From Salinibacterium sp. dk2585 (GTDB lineage Bacteria > Actinomycetota > Actinomycetes > Actinomycetales > Microbacteriaceae): DNA of 64,000 bases. The stretch is from positions 992,001-1,056,000 of the forward strand of contig NZ_CP042856.1 in assembly GCF_008001035.1 (NCBI RefSeq), given 5' to 3'. Positions 57,045 to 64,000 of the stretch are shown one piece after another. Below the pieces are notes generated by a model. The model searched no databases. It was not told the DNA's origin and saw nothing but the letters and a program-made list of their open reading frames with translations. Within the stretch, counting starts at the first letter, position 1; each line of letters begins with the position of its first letter. The position numbers and the translations under genes are program-made.

Positions 57045-57760
57045 GTGCGCCGGAGCACACGGCGAAGCAGCGCGCCGCAATGAGGGAGACCATGCAGGAG
57101 AAGATCATCGTCGCGGTCGACGGACCCGCCGGCAGCGGTAAGTCGAGCGTGAGCCGCGCTGCAGCCCGGCGCCTCGGCTTCGACTACCAGGACACGGGCG
57201 CCGCATACCGCGCCCTCGCCTGGTTCGTGCTTGAGCGCGGCATCGACCCCAGCGACCAGGAGGCGGTCGTCTCGGCGCTCGCCGACTTCGACTACGCGAT
57301 CGGCATCGACCCTGACGACTACTTCGTGCGCGTCGGGGGAGTCGACGTCGAGGCGGCCATCCGCGAGCCGCGGATCTCGGCGGTGGTCAGCTCGGTCGCA
57401 GGCATCCTGCCCGTGCGGGCCTACCTCGTCGAACTGTTCCGTCACGTGATCGACTCGAGCGACAAGCCGGGTGTCATCACGGAGGGTAGGGACATCACGA
57501 CCGTGGTGTGCCCGGATGCTCCCGTGCGCATTCTTCTCACAGCATCCGAAGAAGCTAGAATGGCCAGGCGCTCCGCTGAAATCACGGGGCAGTCGGCTGC
57601 CGAGGTCGCGAAGCATCTCACTTCGCGTGACGCGCAGGATTCCCGGGTGGTGGACTTCATGAACGCCGCGGAGGGCGTCACGGCGATCGACTCAACCAAT
57701 CTCGACTTTGACCAGACCATCCAGGCGGTGGTCGATCTCGTGCACGATCGCGTCGGCTGA
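57041..57760 (+). CDS. cmk: Cytidylate kinase
   Basis: 239 residues from the TTG at 57041 (ATG 57080 and 57092 are close alternatives and would drop only non-conserved residues). Phosphorylates CMP and dCMP. P-loop [12 protein letters not shown], then [17 protein letters not shown] and the lid region A-R-M-A-R-R. The Ser of S-R-D-A-Q-D-S-R is typical. In many actinobacteria cmk and der are adjacent or fused; here they are separate, 32 bp apart. Confidence 0.94.
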   Translation: MSAPEHTAKQRAAMRETMQEKIIVAVDGPAGSGKSSVSRAAARRLGFDYQDTGAAYRALAWFVLERGIDPSDQEAVVSALADFDYAIGIDPDDYFVRVGGVDVEAAIREPRISAVVSSVAGILPVRAYLVELFRHVIDSSDKPGVITEGRDITTVVCPDAPVRILLTASEEARMARRSAEITGQSAAEVAKHLTSRDAQDSRVVDFMNAAEGVTAIDSTNLDFDQTIQAVVDLVHDRVG

Positions 57761-57792
57761 TGCCGTCGCCGTGCCAGGACTGAAGGACACCA

Positions 57793-59298
57793 ATGGCTGA
57801 CCACGACGACTTCCCAGAGCTCGACGAGCAACTCGCCGAACGCATGGCGGCCCTCTCCGAGGAGGAAGCGGCCACTCGGGCGAACGCCCTGCGCGCGGGA
57901 CTCGCGGACTACGAGCTCGACGAGTCGGACATCGATCTCCTCGAGGCGACGGGGGAGGATGCCGACGAGGTCGTGTACCTTCCGGCCCTGCCCGTGCTCG
58001 CGGTCGTTGGTCGGCCGAATGTCGGCAAGTCCGCCCTCATCAACCGCATCCTCGGTCGCCGCGAGGCCGTCGTTGAAGACACCCCAGGTGTCACCCGTGA
58101 CCGCGTGACGTACAAGGCCGAATGGAACGAGCGGCGCTTCACCCTCGTCGACACGGGCGGGTGGGAGCCGGATGCCCGCGGCATCGACGCATCCGTCGCC
58201 GCCCAGGCCGAGGTGGCAGTCGACCTGGCCGACGCCGTGCTCTTCGTCGTCGACGCCAACGTCGGCGCGACCGCGACTGACGAACACGTCGTACGGATGC
58301 TCCGCCAAGCGAAGCGACCCGTCATCCTCGTCGCGAACAAGGTCGACGATGTGCGGCAGGAGCCGAACGCCGCCGAACTCTGGAGCCTTGGCCTCGGACA
58401 GCCGTGGCCGGTCTCGGCGCTGCACGGCCGTGGCGTCGCCGACCTGCTCGACCACGCACTCACGGTGCTGCCCGAGATCTCTGCCGTCGCGAAGGAGGAG
58501 GTCGGCGGGCCTCGCCGCGTCGCGATCCTCGGTCGACCCAACGTGGGCAAGTCGAGCCTGCTCAACAAGGCCGCAGGCGAGGAGCGCGTCGTCGTCAACG
58601 ACCTCGCGGGCACCACGCGCGACCCGGTCGATGAGCAGGTGGAGATCGCGGGCAAGGTGTGGCGCTTCGTCGACACCGCCGGCATCCGTCGTCGCGTGAA
58701 CCTCTCGCAGGGCGCCGACTTCTATGCGTCGCTGCGCACGAGCGCCGCCCTCGAGAAGGCGGAGGTCGCTGTCGTCGTGCTCGACGTGACCGAGCCGATC
58801 AGCGTGCAGGACCTGAAGATCATCGACCTCGTGCTCGAGTCGGGCCGTGCGCTCGTGCTGGCCTACAACAAGTGGGACCTGCTCGATGACGAGCGCCGCA
58901 TCTACCTCGAGCGTGAGATCGAACAGGATCTCTCGCACGTCTCGTGGGCGCCGCGCGTCAACATCTCCGCCAAGACGGGACGCCACCTCGAGAAGCTCGT
59001 GCCGGCCCTCGAGACCGCGCTCGAGTCGTGGGACACGCGCATCCCGACCGGCAAGTTCAATGCGCTGCTCGCTGACCTGACGGCCGAGCATCCGCATCCG
59101 GTGCGTGGCGGTAAGCAGCCGCGCATCCTCTTCGGCACGCAGGCGTCGAGCCGGCCGCCGACGTTCGTGCTCTTCACGACCGGGTTCCTCGACCCGCAGT
59201 ACCGCCGCTTCATCCAGCGACGCCTGCGCGAGATCTTCGGCTTTGAGGGCACGCCGATTAACGTCAATATGCGGGTGCGGGAGAAGCGCAAGCGCTAG
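57793..59298 (+). CDS. der: Ribosome biogenesis GTPase Der (EngA)
   Basis: 501 residues. An acidic N-terminal extension of about 70 residues, common in actinobacteria, comes before two GTPase domains: G-R-P-N-V-G-K-S-A with [13 protein letters not shown] and N-K-V-D; then [15 protein letters not shown] and N-K-W-D. The C-terminal KH-like domain ends with [16 protein letters not shown]. Needed for maturation of the large ribosomal subunit. The ATG is preceded by GAAGGA. Confidence 0.96.
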   Translation: MADHDDFPELDEQLAERMAALSEEEAATRANALRAGLADYELDESDIDLLEATGEDADEVVYLPALPVLAVVGRPNVGKSALINRILGRREAVVEDTPGVTRDRVTYKAEWNERRFTLVDTGGWEPDARGIDASVAAQAEVAVDLADAVLFVVDANVGATATDEHVVRMLRQAKRPVILVANKVDDVRQEPNAAELWSLGLGQPWPVSALHGRGVADLLDHALTVLPEISAVAKEEVGGPRRVAILGRPNVGKSSLLNKAAGEERVVVNDLAGTTRDPVDEQVEIAGKVWRFVDTAGIRRRVNLSQGADFYASLRTSAALEKAEVAVVVLDVTEPISVQDLKIIDLVLESGRALVLAYNKWDLLDDERRIYLEREIEQDLSHVSWAPRVNISAKTGRHLEKLVPALETALESWDTRIPTGKFNALLADLTAEHPHPVRGGKQPRILFGTQASSRPPTFVLFTTGFLDPQYRRFIQRRLREIFGFEGTPINVNMRVREKRKR

Positions 59299-59344
59299 GC
59301 TTCCTCCCCAGATTGGGGGTTGGTCGACGATTCCTCGTCGACCT

Positions 59345-59350
59345 TAGACT
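59345..59350 (+). promoter_or_regulatory. -10 hexamer of the serine-hydrolase gene (leaderless)
   Basis: TAGACT ends seven bases before the GTG at 59358. Confidence 0.5.
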
Positions 59351-59357
59351 CGCGCTC

Positions 59358-60419
59358 GTGACCGTCGACGAAACCCGAATTCGCTCGGTGCTCGACCGCT
59401 TTGCGGCGCGCGCCGACGTGGGTGCAGTCTCATTCGCGCTCGCGACTCCCAGCACGGGGTGGTCGATGCTCTATGAGAGTGAGTCGCCCGCACGCCCGTA
59501 CTTCATCGGGTCGATCACGAAGCTCTACACGGCGGCCATCATCATGCAGCTGCGCCAGGAGGGGGTGCTGGGGCTCGACGACCCCATCACGACCTTCCTC
59601 GACCCCGACCTGGTCTCTGCCATCCACGTCTATCGCGAGACGGACTATTCGGAGCAGATCACGGTGCGGCACCTGCTCTCGCATACCTCCGGCCTGCCGA
59701 ACTACCTCATGCAGCCCCGAGATGACGGCGGATCGGTCTTCGGGGATGCGCTCGAACGCGACCGCGGGTGGACCTTCGACCAGGCACTGGGTGTGACCCG
59801 CACCATGCGACCGGCGTTCCCTCCCGGGACGTCGCGTCGTGCCTACTTCTCGCACACCAACTACGCGATCCTCGGGCGCATCATCGAGCAGGCGACGAGC
59901 GTGCCCTGGGAGGCTGCCGTCGCCGAGCGCATCATCGGGCCACTCGGGCTCGCGGGCACGTGGTCGTTCTCCGTCGGTGACGTCGACCGCTATGACGGTG
60001 TCTCGCCCGTGCTGCACGGTCGTCGCACTGTGCGGCTGCCGCTCACGATGGCCTCGGTGAGGGCGCAGGGCGGCATCGTCTCGACAGCGGAGGACGGCAT
60101 CGTGTTCCTGCGCGCGCTGCTCGACGGTTCGCTCTTCGACCGGCAGCTCGTGGGCGAGATGACGGGGGACTGGCGGCGACTGACCTTTCCCAGCCACGCG
60201 GGGGTGGGCATCATGCGCAGCCGGATCTCGGCCCTCGCAAGCCAGGGCGGACCGCGTGAGTTCGTGGGGCATCCGAGTTCCACCGGTGCCGTGCTCTATT
60301 TCGCCCCCGCCGCGGGCCTCTTCATCTCCGGCACGATCAACCAGATGCAGAACGCGGATGTCGCGCGCCGACTCCTTGCGCAACTGGCGGTCGCGGCAAA
60401 GGGTGTCGTGCGGGGGTAG
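59358..60419 (+). CDS. Beta-lactamase-fold serine hydrolase
   Basis: 353 residues; GTG at 59358, directly behind a -10 element. Class C beta-lactamase/esterase fold. The nucleophile motif S-x-x-K is G-S-I-T-K near residue 53-57, R-H-L-L-S-H-T-S-G-L follows, and the second motif region is Y-F-S-H-T-N-Y-A-I-L-G. No signal peptide is visible, so it probably acts in the cytoplasm and is more likely an esterase or peptidase than an antibiotic-resistance enzyme. The ending G-x-S-x-G-A-V-L-Y matches the third motif. Substrate unknown. Confidence 0.87.
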   Translation: MTVDETRIRSVLDRFAARADVGAVSFALATPSTGWSMLYESESPARPYFIGSITKLYTAAIIMQLRQEGVLGLDDPITTFLDPDLVSAIHVYRETDYSEQITVRHLLSHTSGLPNYLMQPRDDGGSVFGDALERDRGWTFDQALGVTRTMRPAFPPGTSRRAYFSHTNYAILGRIIEQATSVPWEAAVAERIIGPLGLAGTWSFSVGDVDRYDGVSPVLHGRRTVRLPLTMASVRAQGGIVSTAEDGIVFLRALLDGSLFDRQLVGEMTGDWRRLTFPSHAGVGIMRSRISALASQGGPREFVGHPSSTGAVLYFAPAAGLFISGTINQMQNADVARRLLAQLAVAAKGVVRG

Positions 60420-60445
60420 CAGCCCGGGGAATAGCCGTCACCAGC

Positions 60446-61576
60446 ATGCCGTTGCAGTCAGCGATGACTTCTTCTGCGACTGACTCCTCTTCTGCGACTG
60501 GCTCCTCTTCTGCGACCGGCTCTGGCCAGCAGCATCCGCTTCGCCTTTCGGTGCTTGACCTGATTCCGGTGCGAAGCAACCAGACGACGGCGGATGCCGT
60601 GGCCGCCACGATCGAGCTGGCCAAGGTTGCTGACGAGCTCGGCTTCGAGCGATTCTGGGTCGCGGAGCACCACAACATGCCCGCGGTCGCGTCGACAAAC
60701 CCGGCCGTGTTGATCGGCATCATCGGGGCGAACACCTCGCGCATTCGCGTGGGATCGGGCGGTGTCATGCTGCCGAATCATTCGCCGCTCGTCGTGGCGG
60801 AGCAGTTCGCGATCCTCGAGGCGGCGTTCCCCGGACGCGTCGACCTGGGGATCGGGCGGGCGCCCGGCAGCGACCCCGTCATCACCTCGTTCCTGCGCTC
60901 GAGCGGCACGACGAGCGACGTGAACGCCTTCGAGCAGAACGTGCAGGACATTGCGACGCTGCTCGACACCGAGGGCGCGATGCTGCAGTTGCCGAACGGC
61001 CGCAGCTATGCCCTGAGCGCCACGCCGAAGGCATCCGGTGTGCCCCAGACCTGGCTCCTCGGCTCGAGCGACTACTCCGCGCGGCTCGCCGCCACGCTGG
61101 GGCTGCCCTACGTTTTCGCCCACCACTTCTCGGGGGAGGGGACCGAGCGCATCCTTGAGTTCTATCGCAGCGGCTTCACGCCCGCCGCCGAGGGTGACAC
61201 GCCCCGCACCTTCCTCACGCTCAACGTCTCGGTCGCGCCGACCGCGCAGGAGGCCATGGCGGCCGCCCTGCCCAACCTGCAGCAGATGGCGCGCCTGCGC
61301 ACGGGCGCACCGCTCGGGCCGCTTGCCACGATCGAGGAGGCGGCGCGTGCCGAATTGACCCCCGCGCAGCAGCAGACCGTCGACGCCATGCTCGAGCGCT
61401 GGGTCATCGACGAGCCGGTCGCGGCCGCTCGCCGCATCCGCGAACTCGCACGACGCTACGGCGTCGATGAGGTCATGGTCGTGCCCGGCCTCTCGGCCAG
61501 CGACGCGGATGCCGCGAATGCGACGCCCGCCCGCGTCGACGCTCTCCGGCTGCTCGCCGCCGAACTGCTTGAGTAG
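60446..61576 (+). CDS. LLM-class flavin-dependent oxidoreductase (luciferase-like)
   Basis: 376 residues from ATG 60446; ATG 60464 is an alternative start. The first about 28 residues are a low-complexity Ser/Ala/Thr stretch from an 18-bp tandem repeat. The body (from about residue 31) is a luciferase-like monooxygenase of the MsnO8/alkanal type: S-V-L-D-L-I-P-V-R, R-F-W-V-A-E-H-H-N, G-S-G-G-V-M-L-P-N-H-S-P-L, D-L-G-I-G-R-A-P-G and L-G-S-S-D-Y-S-A-R-L-A. It probably uses FMNH2 and O2. Substrate unknown. It stands alone between a hydrolase and a nudix gene. Confidence 0.87.
   Translation: MPLQSAMTSSATDSSSATGSSSATGSGQQHPLRLSVLDLIPVRSNQTTADAVAATIELAKVADELGFERFWVAEHHNMPAVASTNPAVLIGIIGANTSRIRVGSGGVMLPNHSPLVVAEQFAILEAAFPGRVDLGIGRAPGSDPVITSFLRSSGTTSDVNAFEQNVQDIATLLDTEGAMLQLPNGRSYALSATPKASGVPQTWLLGSSDYSARLAATLGLPYVFAHHFSGEGTERILEFYRSGFTPAAEGDTPRTFLTLNVSVAPTAQEAMAAALPNLQQMARLRTGAPLGPLATIEEAARAELTPAQQQTVDAMLERWVIDEPVAAARRIRELARRYGVDEVMVVPGLSASDADAANATPARVDALRLLAAELLE
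60463..60516 (+). repeat. 18-bp tandem repeat, three copies, inside a coding sequence
   Basis: Copies at 60463-60480, 60481-60498 and 60499-60516; the second is TGACTCCTCTTCTGCGAC and the others differ at one to four bases. They encode S-S-A-T-D/G-S units at the start of the luciferase-like oxidoreductase. A partial fourth copy follows. Confidence 0.8.
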
Positions 61577-61633
61577 GGCTTCTCTCGGGGCTGTCACATG
61601 CACCCGTCAGCGCGCCCGTGAGAGAGTGGGACA

Positions 61634-62104
61634 GTGACGCACAAGCCGCCCTACCGCCCGAGGACCTCGGGCGACGGTTGGGTGGAGGGTGCCGACGGCG
61701 CGCGGTTCTGGGGGCTCTACGGTGCCGCAGGCCTGCTCGCCCACGACCCGCAGCGCGGCGTGCTGCTGCAGCACCGCGCGACCTGGAGCCACTTTGGCGG
61801 AACGTGGGGGCTTCCCGGCGGCGCGCGGCACGAGGGGGAGTCGGCCTACGACGCCGCAACGCGCGAGGCCGCCGAGGAAGCGGCTGTGCCGGGCGACGCG
61901 CTCGTTCCCCTGTTCGAGGAGACCCTCGACCTGGGGTTCTGGTCGTACACGACGGTCGCGGTGACCGTCACACGCGCCTTCGAACCGAGGATCGCCGACC
62001 CCGAGAGCCTCGACCTGCGCTGGGTGCGGCTCGACGCGGTCGAGTCGTTGCCGTTGCATCCGCTCTTCGCTGAGGCGTGGCCCGCCCTCATGCGCCGGCT
62101 CTGA
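61634..62104 (+). CDS. Nudix hydrolase
   Basis: 156 residues, GTG start. A full Nudix box is visible, G-G-A-R-H-E-G-E-S-A-Y-D-A-A-T-R-E-A-A-E-E-A (about 62-83), preceded by T-W-G-L-P-G, with F-G-G-T just before. It removes a nucleoside diphosphate-linked moiety; the substrate cannot be told. A weak -10-like GAGAGT lies six bases before the GTG. It is convergent with the tandem TetR gene, 9 bp apart. Confidence 0.88.
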   Translation: MTHKPPYRPRTSGDGWVEGADGARFWGLYGAAGLLAHDPQRGVLLQHRATWSHFGGTWGLPGGARHEGESAYDAATREAAEEAAVPGDALVPLFEETLDLGFWSYTTVAVTVTRAFEPRIADPESLDLRWVRLDAVESLPLHPLFAEAWPALMRRL

Positions 62105-62113
62105 CGCGGTAGC

Positions 62114-63295
62114 TCAGCCGGCGCGGATGTTCGCCATGGCGGCGAGCACGACGCGCTGGACGCGAGTCTCGGTGAGCTCGTCTCGCTGCCAGTCGAGCTT
62201 GCGCCCGAGATCGTTGACGATGCACATGCCCGCGAACACGAGGAACTGTGCCTCCGACAGGGAGAGCTCCGGCCGGATGCCGAGCAGGGAACGCACCCAG
62301 TGGCCGACCGTGAAGGCCTGCATGCGCAGGAACTCCAGCTTCTGATCACCGGGGAGGCGACGGCCGTCGTTGAGGAAGGCCGTCATGCCCTCCGGCTCCT
62401 CGAAGGAGTAGTGCACGTAGTTGCAGGAGAAGCCGATGAGGGCATCGCGGGGGGTCTCCGCCGTCGAGAGTACGTCATTGTCGATGCGCTGCAGTTCGGC
62501 GTGACCCACCACGCAGGCCTCACGTAGCAAGCCGGAGAGGTCGCCGAACTCGCGCGCGATCACGTCAAGCGATACGCCGGATGCTGCGGCGACGTCATCG
62601 GCGGCGACGGCACAGAAGCCGTCCCTGGCGAAGAGGGTCAGGGCGGCGCGCTGGATGCGACTGCGCGGGGAATCGTCGTGCCGCCAGGGCAGGTGCACCT
62701 CGCGAGCTGGGGCGACCTCGCTCGGCCGCACGGGGGAGCTGTCGAGCACCCGCATGGCCGCCGTGGTCAGCAGCGTGAGGATCTTCTGTTCCGGCATGTC
62801 GGTGGGGTGGATGGTGATGCTCGCGACGGCGCTCTGGGAGGCGGCCGCGAGCATCGCGACCTCTACCGGTTCCAGTTCAGGTCGCAGCAGGGCCAGGGGG
62901 CGACGGATGCGCGCCTGCACCTCCTCGACGATGGCCGCGTTCTCGGCGCGGTCATCCGGGAGCAGGTAACGCACCTCCGAGCGGTAGAAGCCGCTCGCAT
63001 CGCGTTGCGCGATCGTGGCCCGCGCGGACGCCTCGATGACGGCGGCCAGCTGCGCGCGCGCCTGGCGTGAGTCCTGCACGTCTGCGACGAGGTGGTCGCT
63101 GGCGCGCAGGACGGTGCGCGCGGCGCCGAGCACGGATTGCGCGAAGAGCGCGTACTTGTCTGGCGATTGCCGTTCGAGGTCATCGCTCGACAGGCCGGCC
63201 GCTGCGGCGATGTCGTGCAGCGTGGTGCGCAGGTAGCCCTGGGAGGCGAAGACCCGTGCGGCCGCAGAGAGCACGAGTGTCGAGGTGTCGGTCAT
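62114..63295 (-). CDS. Regulator with two fused TetR units
   Basis: 393 residues from the ATG at 63295, overlapping the stop of the previous gene (ATGA). It holds two complete TetR-type units: the first starts with A-A-A-R-V-F-A-S-Q-G-Y-L-R-T-T-L-H-D-I-A-A-A-A-G-L (about 10-34), the second with R-A-A-L-T-L-F-A-R-D-G-F near 217 and D-D-V-A-A-A-S-G-V. A usual TetR protein has about 200 residues and one DNA-binding domain. Each half also has its own C-terminal helical domain (ends in M-L-A-A-A-S-Q-S and F-L-V-F-A-G-M-C). The usual Y-x-H-F-x-S-K turn after the recognition helix is changed in both. The ligand is unknown. Confidence 0.85.
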   Translation of the reverse strand: MTDTSTLVLSAAARVFASQGYLRTTLHDIAAAAGLSSDDLERQSPDKYALFAQSVLGAARTVLRASDHLVADVQDSRQARAQLAAVIEASARATIAQRDASGFYRSEVRYLLPDDRAENAAIVEEVQARIRRPLALLRPELEPVEVAMLAAASQSAVASITIHPTDMPEQKILTLLTTAAMRVLDSSPVRPSEVAPAREVHLPWRHDDSPRSRIQRAALTLFARDGFCAVAADDVAAASGVSLDVIAREFGDLSGLLREACVVGHAELQRIDNDVLSTAETPRDALIGFSCNYVHYSFEEPEGMTAFLNDGRRLPGDQKLEFLRMQAFTVGHWVRSLLGIRPELSLSEAQFLVFAGMCIVNDLGRKLDWQRDELTETRVQRVVLAAMANIRAG

Positions 63296-64000
63296 CTGAT
63301 CAACGCCATGACCATGCACGCGAACTTTTCGATCCTGCGTGTGGTCGCGTCGTCGTTCTTCCACCGGAGCATGCGGGCAAGGTCGCTCACGAGGCTCATG
63401 GAGGCGAAGGCGAGGAAGGTCGCCTCGGTGGGCGACAGCTCCGGCCGGGCATCCTGCATGGCCCTCGTGCAGAGGGTGACCGAGTAGTCCTGCAGCTCGA
63501 GCATCGGGCCGTGGTCGCCGTCGTCGAAATTGCGCGCGTCAGCGAGGTAGACGGTCATGAGCTTGTAGTCGACCATGTAGTGGCGCACGTAGGCGCGGCA
63601 CAGGCCGAGGAGGGTGTCGCGCGCGCTGACGGAGCTCTCCAGCGCCTGGTTGAGGTCGGTCTTGAGCGCTTGGTAGCCGTTGAGGCATCCGCGCGTCAGA
63701 ATGTCGGAAAGGGAGGCGTGCTGTCGTGCCCACGCGACATCGATTCCCGCAGCGGTCGCGACGTCGTCGATCGTGACGGCGTGGTACCCACGCTGGAAGC
63801 ACAGGTCGACCGCGGCCTTGAGGAGCTGCCCATCCCTGCTGGTGTCGTCATGCCAGGTGGGGCGGGTCGCCGGCTGGTCGATGTGCACCTGCGCGGGGGC
63901 AGGTTCGCTGTCGAGCATCCTCATTGCGGTGACCGTGAGGAGCGTCTGCACCTTGGGTGCGGGGAGGCTCGTGGCATGGATCGTGATGCTCGCGATGACG
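63292..64000 (-). CDS. Second tandem TetR regulator, partial (N-terminal half outside window)
   Basis: 236 codons are present; the frame runs off the right edge. It aligns along its whole visible length with the downstream gene: V-I-A-S-I-T-I-H-A-T-S against V-A-S-I-T-I-H-P-T-D, then T-L-L-T-V-T-A-M-R-M-L-D-S, a second TetR unit (K-A-A-V-D-L-C-F-Q-R-G-Y-H-A-V-T-I-D-D-V-A-T-A-A-G-I) and a helical tail. It is therefore the C-terminal part of another double-TetR protein, a paralogue of its neighbour, arisen by gene duplication. The two are coupled by an ATGA overlap. Confidence 0.82.
   Translation of the reverse strand, partial: VIASITIHATSLPAPKVQTLLTVTAMRMLDSEPAPAQVHIDQPATRPTWHDDTSRDGQLLKAAVDLCFQRGYHAVTIDDVATAAGIDVAWARQHASLSDILTRGCLNGYQALKTDLNQALESSVSARDTLLGLCRAYVRHYMVDYKLMTVYLADARNFDDGDHGPMLELQDYSVTLCTRAMQDARPELSPTEATFLAFASMSLVSDLARMLRWKNDDATTRRIEKFACMVMALIR

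Noticed and set aside
59358-60419. Serine hydrolase considered as an antibiotic-resistance beta-lactamase
   Set aside because: There is no signal peptide and no neighbouring regulator; the fold also covers many esterases and peptidases.

Overview
The window is a high-G+C stretch from an actinomycete. The 16S, 23S and 5S rRNA genes, the 16S-23S spacer without tRNA genes, the many GTG and TTG starts, the C-minus form of L32 and the gene order (DUF177-rpmF-rnc-mutM, smc, ftsY; tlyA-nadK-recN-pyrG-nudix-xerD-parA-scpAB-pseudouridine synthase-tyrA-cmk-der) point to the family Microbacteriaceae. I do not try to name a genus. Most of the window is core chromosome with a few accessory blocks. I see no insertion sequence, prophage, CRISPR array or tRNA gene.

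Layout. 1-5.2 kb: the end of an alpha/beta hydrolase, a membrane-anchored MurF-like ligase and a D-Ala-D-Ala-ligase-like ATP-grasp enzyme, then two leftward lipoprotein genes (one resembling the SecD head domain, one DUF3515) and thiL. 5.2-8.5 kb: rsmD, recG, coaD. 8.5-13.5 kb: an iron-siderophore uptake operon (ferric-siderophore reductase, two FecCD permeases, ATPase, binding lipoprotein) preceded by two overlapping IdeR/DtxR-type boxes. 13.5-18.1 kb: a MoxR ATPase, DUF58 and transglutaminase set. 18.1-21.9 kb: a class III aminotransferase, DUF177, rpmF, rnc, mutM. 21.9-25.9 kb: an accessory block (MaoC hydratase, amidohydrolase, SDR dehydrogenase; divergent MarR regulator; orphan NitT/TauT-type binding lipoprotein) that resembles the p-hydroxycinnamate (cou) catabolic genes of Rhodococcus. 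25.9-37.4 kb: a tandem GNAT protein, smc, a RecQ helicase with a UvrD-like tail, an MFS transporter, a GH13 enzyme coupled to a flavin-dependent oxidoreductase, and ftsY. 37.4-43.3 kb: the rrn operon with promoter, leader and terminator hairpin.

43.3-59.3 kb: a disordered arginine-rich/TPR-like protein directly behind the 5S gene, a HAD phosphatase, a 55-residue protein, tlyA, nadK, recN, pyrG, an ADP-ribose-type nudix, xerD, parA, scpA, scpB, an RsuA-family pseudouridine synthase, tyrA, cmk and der, largely one dense rightward series with many stop/start overlaps. 59.3-64 kb: a beta-lactamase-fold serine hydrolase, a luciferase-like monooxygenase with an 18-bp repeat in its first codons, a nudix hydrolase, and two adjacent paralogous regulators, each with two fused TetR units (the second runs off the window).

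Two features stand out across the window. First, at least thirteen genes have a TAnnnT -10 hexamer ending only 6-8 bases before the start codon, which predicts leaderless mRNAs; one 24-bp gap (DUF3515/thiL) holds two such elements overlapping on opposite strands. Second, two neighbouring genes (the HAD phosphatase and tlyA) have no ATG, GTG or TTG where homology puts their N-terminus; tlyA seems to start at an ATC codon behind a strong Shine-Dalgarno sequence.
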